Shown one piece after another: positions 1-7,006 of a DNA stretch of 64,000 bases. A program made the translations under genes and the position numbers. Position 1 is the first letter of the stretch; each line of letters begins with the position of its first letter. The stretch is taken from contig NZ_JADMLG010000004.1 in assembly GCF_015674855.1 (NCBI RefSeq), positions 516,873 through 580,872 on the forward strand. The letters run 5' to 3'. The notes beneath the pieces are model-generated. The model was not told the origin of the DNA. It ran no database searches and saw only the letters and a list, made by a program, of their open reading frames with translations. The DNA comes from Nocardia bovistercoris. GTDB lineage: Bacteria > Actinomycetota > Actinomycetes > Mycobacteriales > Mycobacteriaceae.

Positions 1-2
1 TC

Positions 3-479
3 GGTGATCTGCACTCCAGGCTCGACGCCCTGGAGATCGAACGTGACAAGCTCCGCGACGCGTTGCGCGCTGCTGGCGCCGAGCGTGAATCCACTTCGGG
101 GGCGCGCGGTCAGGCGCGCCAGGTCGAGCGCGATTCCGATGAGTCCGAGGAGTGGACCCGGTTCGAGGAGCGGTTGCGCTCCATCGAGGCCGATGAGTAC
201 GACCCCGGTTTCGAGCAGGTGGTGCGCGAAGAGGACGACTGGGCCTCGGAATCGGACGGGGACCAGCGGCGCGTGGTCGAGGAGAAATCTCAGCGCGAGA
301 ACACCGCGACACCAGCCGCCGAACAGCGGCAGCGGGATCGGGGCGGTGAGTCGGGTGGTTCGGCGCTGAGTGGTTACCGGGCCGGTCGCACGTTGGCCGA
401 CGCGATGGCCCGACACAGCGCCCGGCGCACCAACGGTGCCGAGTTCGACGGCGCCGAACACGAAGGGATGTACCGATGA
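3..479 (+). CDS. hypothetical charged protein of the element, 5' end outside window
   Basis: An open frame runs from the window edge (frame 3) to TGA 477-479, giving at least 158 residues. The visible part begins with a heptad-like stretch rich in Leu, Glu and Arg that could be a coiled coil. A Glu/Arg/Gln-rich disordered region follows. The C-terminus carries a Gly-Tyr-Arg-Ala-Gly-Arg-Thr-Leu-Ala segment and ends with Met-Tyr-Arg. That tail resembles the GNALA-type tails of the three downstream proteins. The stop overlaps the next start by four bases (ATGA), which indicates translational coupling. No function is recognised. Confidence 0.7.
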   Translation, partial: GDLHSRLDALEIERDKLRDALRAAGAERESTSGARGQARQVERDSDESEEWTRFEERLRSIEADEYDPGFEQVVREEDDWASESDGDQRRVVEEKSQRENTATPAAEQRQRDRGGESGGSALSGYRAGRTLADAMARHSARRTNGAEFDGAEHEGMYR

Positions 480-994
480 CCAGCCACGACGACATCGGGT
501 TGCGCGGTGTGGACGCGATGGACGACACGATCCGCGCCTACTACGCGCAACGAGTGCCCGACCCGGCCGAAGCCGAATGGCGCGCCGATTACGGGCGGGT
601 GCAGGACCGCTTGGTTCAGGCCGGGTTCCCCGACCACGAGCACGACCCGCGCGCGGTCGCGATCGTCGCCGACGCCGAACGGATCGAGGCCCGATGGACA
701 GGCGACCCGAAAGTCGCGCCGCGGTGGGAGCAGTTGGCCGAATGGCATCGCATGGCCGAGGAAGCCGCCCACGCTCGCAACGGAGCGGATATCCCGGACC
801 TGTATACCAAGATCCCGCAGGGCGGCGATCCGGTCACCTGGCGCAACGTGTTCCAGGCCGTCGATCTGGCCGGAACCGCCCGCTGGCCCGCACTCGACCC
901 CGAGCGAACCAGCACCGGTTCGTCGGCCGGGCAGGGCGGCAACGCGTTGGCCGCGGCTCTGGATCGCGTCGAGCGGGACGGAGTCGAGCGGTGA
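476..994 (+). CDS. element protein, family A (172 aa) with GNALA tail
   Basis: Starts at ATG 476 inside the previous stop and ends overlapping the GTG of the next gene, so it is one cistron of a tightly coupled operon. The middle, from a Tyr-Tyr-Ala-Gln segment through Asp-Pro-x-Glu-Ala-Glu-Trp-Arg to a Trp-Arg-x-x-Phe-Gln-Ala stretch, aligns with residues about 15-130 of the protein encoded by 991-1914. The last 20 residues carry GGNALAAAL followed by a charged Glu-Arg ending. It is acidic, with no signal peptide or membrane segment. The function is unknown. The shared tail may be a recognition signal, but that is inference. Confidence 0.75.
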   Translation: MTSHDDIGLRGVDAMDDTIRAYYAQRVPDPAEAEWRADYGRVQDRLVQAGFPDHEHDPRAVAIVADAERIEARWTGDPKVAPRWEQLAEWHRMAEEAAHARNGADIPDLYTKIPQGGDPVTWRNVFQAVDLAGTARWPALDPERTSTGSSAGQGGNALAAALDRVERDGVER

Positions 995-1914
995 GCGGGC
1001 CGGGTCTGGAATCGGCCTACGACGGGATCGGTGTCCGGTCCGAGCGCGAGCGTCGAGAAGCGTTGCACGCGTTCTACAGCGCGCGGACCGCTGATCCGGT
1101 CGAGGCCGAGTGGCGCACCGATTACGCCCGGTTCTACTTCCTGGCCGACAGCGCCGAGGGCCGCAGCGGTTACGCCGACGCCGACGACTACGCCGAGCAG
1201 GCCCGCGAGGTCCGGCGCAGGTGGGTCGAGGACCCGCGTGTCGAGCCGCTGTGGTCCGGGTTGGACAGGGCGCGCGCCGAGTTGGAGGTGATGGTGCCCT
1301 ACGGCGAAGAGCGCGGAGACATGCCGGGCGAGGCACCGCCCGGCATGGACCCGACCATGTGGCGCAGTCAGTTGCAGGCACGCGATCTGACCGGCCACGG
1401 CCGATGGGCCGAACCCCACGCGAACAGCGATCGAGAAAGGACCGAACCAACCCGAGACGATACCCGCCGCGACCAAGCCGAGCAGGCCGAGGAGTTCGAG
1501 GAGTTCGGGTCCAGGACCGAGCAGGTGATGCGCGCGGACTTCGTCCACGCCGTATCCATCGGCGCCTGGACCTCCCCGTGGCTCGGCCGCGAGGACGACT
1601 GGCCCGAGCACTTCGTCTACCTGTCCGGCGCCACGAATCGGTGGCGGCGCGACCCGGAAGCCGCCGATCAGTTCGCGCGGGCGCAGGCCCACATCGTGGG
1701 CTCGCCGATCCAGCAGCGCAGCGAGGAACAGGCCCGCTGGATCGCCGAATCCGGAGTCGAGCGCGACCCGTGGGCCTACGCCGAAAGCCCGTACGTGCAG
1801 CGCGCATTGCGGCTGGGACACGTACCGGGCGCCGAGGCGGCGCCGACCGCATCCCGGACCGGTAACGCCCTGGCCAGGGCGATGTCGGTCGATCACACCG
1901 AGTACGAGCGATAG
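991..1914 (+). CDS. element protein, fusion of families A and B (307 aa)
   Basis: GTG 991 overlaps the upstream TGA. Residues about 1-135 resemble the 172-aa protein upstream (EAEWR.DY, W.....AR, RW segments). Residues about 165-307 resemble the 178-aa protein downstream, sharing a MRADF.HA motif, a PWL.R.D.W segment, an ATNRWR segment and an RSEEQA..IAE.GVERD block. The gene therefore looks like a natural fusion of its two neighbours' families. It ends in TGNALARAM and a charged tail. No catalytic motif is apparent and no membrane segment is seen. Confidence 0.75.
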   Translation: MSGPGLESAYDGIGVRSERERREALHAFYSARTADPVEAEWRTDYARFYFLADSAEGRSGYADADDYAEQAREVRRRWVEDPRVEPLWSGLDRARAELEVMVPYGEERGDMPGEAPPGMDPTMWRSQLQARDLTGHGRWAEPHANSDRERTEPTRDDTRRDQAEQAEEFEEFGSRTEQVMRADFVHAVSIGAWTSPWLGREDDWPEHFVYLSGATNRWRRDPEAADQFARAQAHIVGSPIQQRSEEQARWIAESGVERDPWAYAESPYVQRALRLGHVPGAEAAPTASRTGNALARAMSVDHTEYER

Positions 1915-1937
1915 CCCGTTCTCATCCCCGAATACGC

Positions 1938-1969
1938 GCCATGCCGGGCGTGTCAGCGCCCGGCATGGC
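1938..1969 (+). terminator. 13-bp perfect hairpin downstream of 991-1914
   Basis: Perfect 13-base arms (1938-1950 and 1957-1969) with a six-base loop, lying 23 bases after the stop codon. There is no T-run, which is common in high-GC actinomycetes. It may terminate or attenuate transcription before 2005. Confidence 0.55.
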
Positions 1970-2004
1970 CGGTCCGACACCACATTTCACAGAAGGAACG
2001 AACC

Positions 2005-2541
2005 GTGAATGAGAATACCGCCGCCCAGCAGGGCGCCGATCCGAACGAGCACGAGTCTCCCACCGAGATCCGGATGCGCGCGGACTTCATGCACGCCAAC
2101 CAGTACATCGACCGCGACCCCGAGGATTACGACCCCGCCGACAGCGTCGAGCAGGCCGAGTACTCGCTGCCGTGGCTCACTCGTGGTGACGAGTGGACCG
2201 CGCATTGGTGCTACCTCGAAGACGCGACCAATCGGTGGCGCGCCGATCGGGACGAAGCCGCGGACGTGACGATGATCGCCGACGCCGAGGGCGTGTTGTC
2301 CCCGATCCATCTGCGCAGCGAGGAACAGGCCTGCCACATCGCCGAGCACGGTGTCGAGCGCGACGCGTACGGCCTGTTGACCTCCCACTACGTGACCCGC
2401 GTGGAGAACTACTACGACACCCTGCCCGGCGAGATCACCCCGCCCGCGACAGTGGCGCCGTCGGCGTTGGCCGACTACCGGCCCGGCAATGCCCTCGCGA
2501 CACACGCGGCGAACATCGAGCGCGAAGGAGTCCAGCGGTGA
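2005..2541 (+). CDS. element protein, family B (178 aa) with GNALA tail
   Basis: GTG 2005 is preceded by AGAAGGA with good spacing. The protein is acidic and carries MRADFMHA near the N-terminus, then a PWLTRGDEW segment, ATNRWRAD, and the RSEEQA..IAE.GVERD block. These place it with the C-terminal half of the upstream 307-aa protein. The C-terminus reads RPGNALATHA and ends with a charged GVQR, matching the tails of its relatives. The stop overlaps the GTG start at 2538. Function unknown. Confidence 0.75.
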   Translation: MNENTAAQQGADPNEHESPTEIRMRADFMHANQYIDRDPEDYDPADSVEQAEYSLPWLTRGDEWTAHWCYLEDATNRWRADRDEAADVTMIADAEGVLSPIHLRSEEQACHIAEHGVERDAYGLLTSHYVTRVENYYDTLPGEITPPATVAPSALADYRPGNALATHAANIEREGVQR

Positions 2542-3014
2542 GCCCCGCGGCCGAGGCGACGATGCCCGCGACCCGCGGCGACTACCACGACGAACTGGTG
2601 GACACCCTGTTCGCGCCGCTGCGCCGCGCGCTCAGCCCCGTCACCGTCGACCAGGACCACGACCACACGGCGCCCGCGACCGAGCAGACCGCGTCTCCCG
2701 CCGCGGCGAGTCCGGCGCGGCCGGTGATCGAACCGGGCCTGTCGGTGGCCGAACTGCAAGCGCGGTTGATCGCCGCGTACGAACACAACGCCGAATTGCG
2801 GGCGCGGCTGACCGCGACCGAACACGCGTGGGCTGCCGCCGAGCGGGAAGCGGCCCAGCTCCAAGACCGTAACCGCGAACTAGCCAGTGATCTGGACAAC
2901 GCCCTGGACGAACTCGCGGGCCACGCCGCGCACGCCGAGCAGGAACGCCTCGTGCGCGTCCCGGTGTGGAGCCCATGGACAGCGTCCACCGACCGAGGAG
3001 GTCACGACCGATGA
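2538..3014 (+). CDS. coiled-coil hypothetical protein of the element (158 aa)
   Basis: GTG 2538 overlaps the preceding TGA, and the stop at 3014 overlaps ATG 3011. Residues 1-70 are Ala/Pro/Thr-rich and probably disordered. Residues about 72-140 form a long heptad-like helix (AELQARLIAAYEHNAELRAR and onward) typical of a coiled coil. The genes on either side are cotranscribed by overlap, so it may act with the DUF2637 membrane protein that follows. No enzyme motif was seen. Confidence 0.7.
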   Translation: MSPAAEATMPATRGDYHDELVDTLFAPLRRALSPVTVDQDHDHTAPATEQTASPAAASPARPVIEPGLSVAELQARLIAAYEHNAELRARLTATEHAWAAAEREAAQLQDRNRELASDLDNALDELAGHAAHAEQERLVRVPVWSPWTASTDRGGHDR

Positions 3015-3796
3015 ATCCGTCTACCCCTGTCCAGCCTGTCAAGCGGGTGTCAAACGGGCGTATGGACTTGGCGGAGTTGACCGCGTTGGCGATGACGATC
3101 GTCATCGGCGCGGGCGCGTTCGCGTGGTCGTTCGCCGCGCTGACCGAGCTGTCGGTGATGGCCGGCATCACTCCGCGTCTAGCGTGGGCCGGACCGATTT
3201 TCGTGGACGGCGCGATCGTCCAGTCCGCTGTCGCCCTGGTCTCACTCCAACGGCGCGCCCGCCAGAACGTCCCCATCCCGACCGGGACCAAGGTGTTCTT
3301 CTGGGGCGAATTGTTCGCCGCCGAACTGATCTCCGTGATCGGAAATGGCCTGCACGCTGCGGAATCCGGGCAACGCATCCTGCCCGCGACCATCGCGGCG
3401 TGTGTGGCTGGCGCGGCGCCGCTGTTCGGTTTGGCGGCCACGCACGGGCTCACCGCGTTGATCGAGGTCCCCCGCAACCCCGAACCGACCCCGGTTCCGG
3501 ACTTGACAGCGGTATACGCCGATTCGACACGCCTGGACACAGACCGGACAGGGCTGGACAGCGAGCGCGCAGGACTGGACACCGCCTCGACAGTGACTGT
3601 CGAGGCGGTGGACATCGACCCGATCACCGAACGCGATGCGCAGATCCGGCGCCGTCACGCGGGCGGGGAATCCATGCGCTCGATCGCGGCCTCGGTCGGT
3701 CTGTCGCACTCGCGGATAGGCCAGATCGTCAACGCCACCACCGACCGCGACGACACCAACGACGACGATCCGGAGGTGTTGAGCCTGGTTCGCTGA
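3011..3796 (+). CDS. DUF2637-type membrane protein with C-terminal HTH
   Basis: ATG 3011 overlaps the previous stop. Residues about 20-150 contain four hydrophobic segments, including a Trp-Ser-Phe-Ala-Ala-Leu-Thr-Glu-Leu stretch and a Val-Asp-Gly-Ala-Ile-Val-Gln segment, as in DUF2637 proteins of actinobacterial plasmids and integrative elements. A Pro/Asp-rich linker with a repeated seven-residue unit starting LD follows. It ends in a resolvase-like helix-turn-helix (SMRSIAASVGLSHSRIGQIV). The family call is from recognition, and the biological role is not established. The linker DNA carries iterons and a palindrome annotated separately. Confidence 0.75.
   Translation: MNPSTPVQPVKRVSNGRMDLAELTALAMTIVIGAGAFAWSFAALTELSVMAGITPRLAWAGPIFVDGAIVQSAVALVSLQRRARQNVPIPTGTKVFFWGELFAAELISVIGNGLHAAESGQRILPATIAACVAGAAPLFGLAATHGLTALIEVPRNPEPTPVPDLTAVYADSTRLDTDRTGLDSERAGLDTASTVTVEAVDIDPITERDAQIRRRHAGGESMRSIAASVGLSHSRIGQIVNATTDRDDTNDDDPEVLSLVR
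3533..3609. repeat. CTGGACA iterons and 13-bp-arm palindrome inside the DUF2637 gene
   Basis: CTGGACA occurs at 3533, 3554 and 3575, exactly 21 bases apart (two helical turns). A perfect inverted repeat follows immediately, with 13-base arms at 3581-3593 and 3597-3609 and a three-base centre. The spacing also equals seven codons, so protein repetition alone could explain the iterons. The palindrome is not explained that way. Confidence 0.6.
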
Positions 3797-3813
3797 CCGA
3801 TCGCCACACCAGC

Positions 3814-3837
3814 AGGCAGGCCCGATCGGGCCTGCCT
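3814..3837. terminator. 24-bp perfect palindrome after the DUF2637 gene
   Basis: Positions 3814-3825 are exactly complementary to 3826-3837 with no loop, 17 bases after the stop codon of 3011-3796 and about 40 bases before the next start. It is likely a terminator-type hairpin. A protein-binding operator for the 3877 gene is the alternative. Confidence 0.5.
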
Positions 3838-3876
3838 CTCATCCCCTCCTATCTCACGAAATCGAAGGAACACAAC

Positions 3877-4332
3877 ATGACCAACGCACTGAGCGAAATG
3901 GACCAGATCAACGCCGAGCTGATGAGCAGTGGCACCCGTAATCCGTTCGGCCGCGATATCGAACCGGGCACGATGGTGTCCGGCGAGATCGTGGCCGTGA
4001 TCCGCCGTCATCGCCACAACAGCCAGGGACAGCCGCTGTTCTGGGTGAACCGCAAACCGATGGTCGCCGCAGCCGGAGACCCGGTCATCGACTCGGCCCT
4101 GGTGATCCAGGTCGAAGAGCAGGAGCGTGACACTCCCGACGAGGAAGGTCTGCGCCTTATCACCCTGGATCGCGATATCCAACGCGCGATTTCGGCCGGT
4201 GTGCGCCGATCCAGCGCGTCGGGTCTGGCCATCGGTGGATGCCTGGACGGTCTGGCCTACGTCGGCCCTGCCGCAGGCAGCGGCTACGGCCGCGTCTACG
4301 AGATGCGCGCCTACGTCCCGCCCGCCGAGTAG
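3877..4332 (+). CDS. hypothetical 151-aa element protein
   Basis: ATG 3877 follows GAAGGA with an eight-base spacer, a leader similar to that of the 2005 gene. The protein has a polar N-terminus and a compact mixed domain including GTMVSGEIVAVIRRH. Near the C-terminus a Gly-rich GPAAGSGYGRVYEMRAYVP segment suggests a small beta-rich fold. An OB-like or ssDNA-binding fold is possible, but no family is recognised. It lies alone between two hairpins, so it is probably its own transcription unit. Confidence 0.7.
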   Translation: MTNALSEMDQINAELMSSGTRNPFGRDIEPGTMVSGEIVAVIRRHRHNSQGQPLFWVNRKPMVAAAGDPVIDSALVIQVEEQERDTPDEEGLRLITLDRDIQRAISAGVRRSSASGLAIGGCLDGLAYVGPAAGSGYGRVYEMRAYVPPAE

Positions 4333-4349
4333 CCCATCCCCGAACCCGA

Positions 4350-4373
4350 GCCCGGCCGATATTTCGGCCGGGC
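4350..4373 (+). terminator. intrinsic terminator after 3877-4332
   Basis: Arms 4350-4359 and 4364-4373 are perfectly complementary (10 bp) with a four-base loop. A short TTCTTCGTGTT tract follows. It lies 18 bases after the stop codon. Confidence 0.75.
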
Positions 4374-4426
4374 TTCTTCGTGTTCACGGCCTGGCGGCGA
4401 TCTCGTCTTCCCCGACTGTTCCCGCG

Positions 4427-4566
4427 GCCCTTCCTCCGAAGGCTTGTCGAGTACGGATCGGCGGTTGCTCAAGGGTGACCGAAGGTCATCGCCGGAGGCG
4501 ACGCGACGTAGGAGCGCCCTTGAACGACCGCCGATCCGTACTCATGCTGTTCGGCCGAGGAAGGGC
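4427..4566. repeat. long nested inverted repeat A
   Basis: Three co-axial pairs of arms are visible: 4427-4436 with 4557-4566 (10 bp), 4449-4465 with 4527-4543 (17 bp, perfect), and 4469-4475 with 4517-4523 (7 bp). No convincing gene overlaps it. It is the first of four long inverted repeats in this 0.8-kb stretch. Confidence 0.8.
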
Positions 4567-4653
4567 TGTCACGTCGTGGATTCGGTCTTCGGAATCAGTA
4601 CGTGGAGTGTCGATCAGCGCGCCGAGAGTTCGCCGAAAAGGTGCCGATAGGTA

Positions 4654-4689
4654 GCCGAATGCCAGCAGTGGACACTGCTAGCATTCGGC
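4654..4689. repeat. inverted repeat B
   Basis: Arms 4654-4670 and 4673-4689 are complementary over 17 bases with one mismatch and only two bases between them. It directly abuts inverted repeat C. Confidence 0.75.
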
Positions 4690-4690
4690 G

Positions 4691-4878
4691 CACTCAACCA
4701 CCCCCCGAACCTGCCCTCGAGCTGTGGTTACGTGGGTGATTTCTGCTCACTCCTCTCCCCACCCCCACCGACATCTCAACGCACACTGCGTGAAACGTGC
4801 GTTGAGATGTCGGTGGGGGTGGGGAGAGGAGCAATCAGAAATCAAAAGAGAAGGTCAGGTTCGGGGGGTGGTTGAGTG
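4691..4878. repeat. 188-bp nested inverted repeat C
   Basis: The outer arms 4691-4713 and 4856-4878 are perfect over 23 bases. Middle arms pair 4737-4745 with 4836-4844 (9 bp). The inner arms 4751-4784 and 4797-4830 are perfect over 34 bases around a 12-base loop. Arm sequences are C-rich on one side and G-rich on the other. A 66-bp total paired length in non-coding DNA is exceptional for a terminator and points to an origin, transfer site or structured RNA. Confidence 0.85.
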
Positions 4879-5074
4879 AAAAGGAATCTGGTTACGTGAG
4901 GTGGTATCGGAAAGTTTGCGAGCTGGTCGGGTTGGCATACGGAAGTGGTGGGTGGCGTCAGGCGGTGAGGCTGCGGTTCAGGGCACGCGGCTTGCGCGGT
5001 TCGGCGATTCGTGGACGTGGTGGCGGTCGTGTGCGGGGTTGCGCGACCGGTGGTCGCGCGGGCTTGCGAGCGGG

Positions 5075-5234
5075 TGTGTCTGTTCCCTCCGGTGTGGCCT
5101 GAACGGGCCTATCACACGGTCACCGAACATCAAGGGCGCTGCGCGTCGGCTGCGCCGATGGCCTTCGGCCACCCTTGCTGCCCGGCGCCCGTGTGATCGA
5201 AGATGCCCAGGCCACACCGGAGGGAACAGACACA
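5075..5234. repeat. 160-bp nested inverted repeat D
   Basis: Outer arms 5075-5100 and 5209-5234 are perfect over 26 bases. Inner arms 5111-5119 and 5189-5197 pair over nine bases. The central 70 bases contain further short self-complementary GC-rich pieces. No gene is supported here. Confidence 0.8.
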
Positions 5235-5891
5235 GTCCCAGCCGAACGCTCTACAGCCCGAACAGCTGCGCGCCTGAAGGGCGCGAGCGGGGCCAGCCCC
5301 CGCACCCCGCCCTCGCCGGGAGGCAGGCCGTCCAGAGGGACCGGAACGAGAACTGCCGGTAGGTAGGTCTGCCGCAACTTCCCAGCGGCATCACGGCTAC
5401 TGGGCCGCAGTCACCCATGCTCCGATAATCGTGTCTACCAATGACTTTCGTTGCAACCCGTGTGTCGGTGGGTGTCGATACCGTTTGGGTATCGCGATCG
5501 ACAGGGAGGGACCGAGCGATGCTGGTCATCAACAAGGCGGCAACGATAGAGCCGAGCGAGCGGCGGGTGGCCGAATGGATGCACCGGTGGACAGGTGCAC
5601 TGCTGACTGCGATGAACCTGGGAGAACAAGCAGGTATCAACAAGCAGGTATCTCAGAGCTTGTCGCCGGGATTCCCAGGCAACTCGACGTCATCGGCGGC
5701 GCCGAATCCGATGCTCACGTCGACTGCTACCGCCCAGCGCAAGGCCCCGGCCTGGGGCATTCCAATGTCTGCGCCGCCGCCCGCCGCCCGGTCGACGGTC
5801 TCGACCGGCACTGCGCCTCCTCCTGACAAAATTCCGCCCCGTCCAGTAAGAACCAAGCGTTCGATCACGCATCACACAGGCGTCCAGATAG

Positions 5892-6120
5892 CTGCTGCTG
5901 TCGCCGCTTATCGCGGCCATCATCGGAGGGACTTGGGGTATGGACCGAGGGGGAGGCACCGTACCCCCAGCGGACCGGTGACCACGAGGTCGTCGGCTCA
6001 TCGACCGAGGAAGTTGCACCGACGACGTACGTCGAGCCCACACCGCAGCCTGAACCGGTCCTGCCGGAGCTCACGCAGCCGTCGGGGATCGGCTGCTCTC
6101 CGTTCCAGGCGAATTGCTAA
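5892..6120 (+). pseudogene. possible frameshifted remnant of a membrane-anchored protein
   Basis: One frame from 5892 encodes a hydrophobic segment (LLLSPLIAAIIGGTWG) that soon hits a stop at about 5979. The adjacent +1 frame reads on as an acidic, Pro/Thr-rich tail (VVGSSTEEVAPTTYVEPTP and onward) ending at TAA 6118-6120. Together they look like a transmembrane segment plus Pro-rich tail broken by a frameshift near 5940-5980. The rest of 5240-6300 shows no convincing gene. This is a weak call from composition only. Confidence 0.35.
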
Positions 6121-6307
6121 GCCGCCGGTGTTCCGGATGGTGAAGGGCCTGCTAGCACGAGGTCGGCGCATGGCAAAGATGCAGCCGTCGGCCTGGACGA
6201 ATGCCACAATGTAGTTCAGGTGGGCCAGGTGGTGGAGTCGAGGTCATCTCTAGCATTTGCCATTCGCGTCTACTCACAGTAGCTAGGGTTATCGAAATGA
6301 GCGTGGG

Positions 6308-6841
6308 TTGAGCGGAATTAATTGGCCAGAGGTTCTAGCGGGTTTTGTGCTAGGCATGACTCCGCTAATTGTAAGGCAATTGTATATCCTCGTGAATTAC
6401 AGGCGATTGTCGTCTCGGAAGAAATTTCTGGGACCCCTTTGGTCTTACCACAGGAGCAGCAAGGCTGACGGTCGAATCATCGAGGAGCACTATCTTGTAA
6501 AGTATTCATTGGTATTCGGAAAATTGACAATTCGAACAATACATAATCAAACGGACCCGTACACTAGATTTCGTTACACTGGCAGCATGTCTGCGCGTGA
6601 AGGTATGGTCCGGTACTTTGTTTTCAGCGATCCGGCATCTCATGAAAAGATGTTTTGGTGCATCATAGATCCATTCTTCGATCCATTCGAAAAGACAATC
6701 GGGGTTTGCCTGGCGCTCGACCTCAGTGGGCTACCGGTGGGGATGCCGATGATATTGAGTCGTGACAGAATCGCTCTCTCGGATGTGGAGAGCATGATTG
6801 AAAATCAGGTGCTCAAGACGCAGCCTTTCGGTAGTCCGTAA
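6308..6841 (+). CDS. AT-rich, membrane-anchored beta-rich protein (177 aa)
   Basis: The only in-frame start after the upstream stop is TTG 6308. Residues about 5-30 form one transmembrane helix. The rest is predicted beta-rich, with alternating hydrophobic and polar strands (HYLVKYSLVFGKLTIRTI; a Tyr-Phe-Val-Phe-Ser segment; FWCIIDPFFDPF). A short C-terminal helix follows. G+C is far below the flanking DNA, indicating recent acquisition. It is followed at a short distance by a multi-pass membrane protein. The anchor-plus-beta-domain design recalls membrane effectors of defence islands, but no family is recognised. Confidence 0.65.
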   Translation: MSGINWPEVLAGFVLGMTPLIVRQLYILVNYRRLSSRKKFLGPLWSYHRSSKADGRIIEEHYLVKYSLVFGKLTIRTIHNQTDPYTRFRYTGSMSAREGMVRYFVFSDPASHEKMFWCIIDPFFDPFEKTIGVCLALDLSGLPVGMPMILSRDRIALSDVESMIENQVLKTQPFGSP

Positions 6842-7006
6842 TTCCCAATCGGCCTGTGTCGGCTAGCTCGATGAGTATCAACATTGGGGGCTGCGGCATG
6901 TGGCGCCGATCGGGGAATGCTATATTCCTACTCCGGTTTTACATATTCGGCGGTAGGTTCGAGGGGCCAGAAGCTGCGAAGGCTAATCGACAGAAATGAA
7001 GGAATC

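Noticed and set aside
4872..5102. 76-residue frame starting inside inverted repeat C
   Set aside because: It uses TTG within a repeat arm and has Gly/Arg-rich content typical of translated non-coding DNA.
5441..6214. 257-residue frame rich in Arg, Ser and Pro
   Set aside because: The sequence looks like random high-GC translation with no fold or homology; the more credible signal there is a broken TM/Pro-rich gene in other frames.
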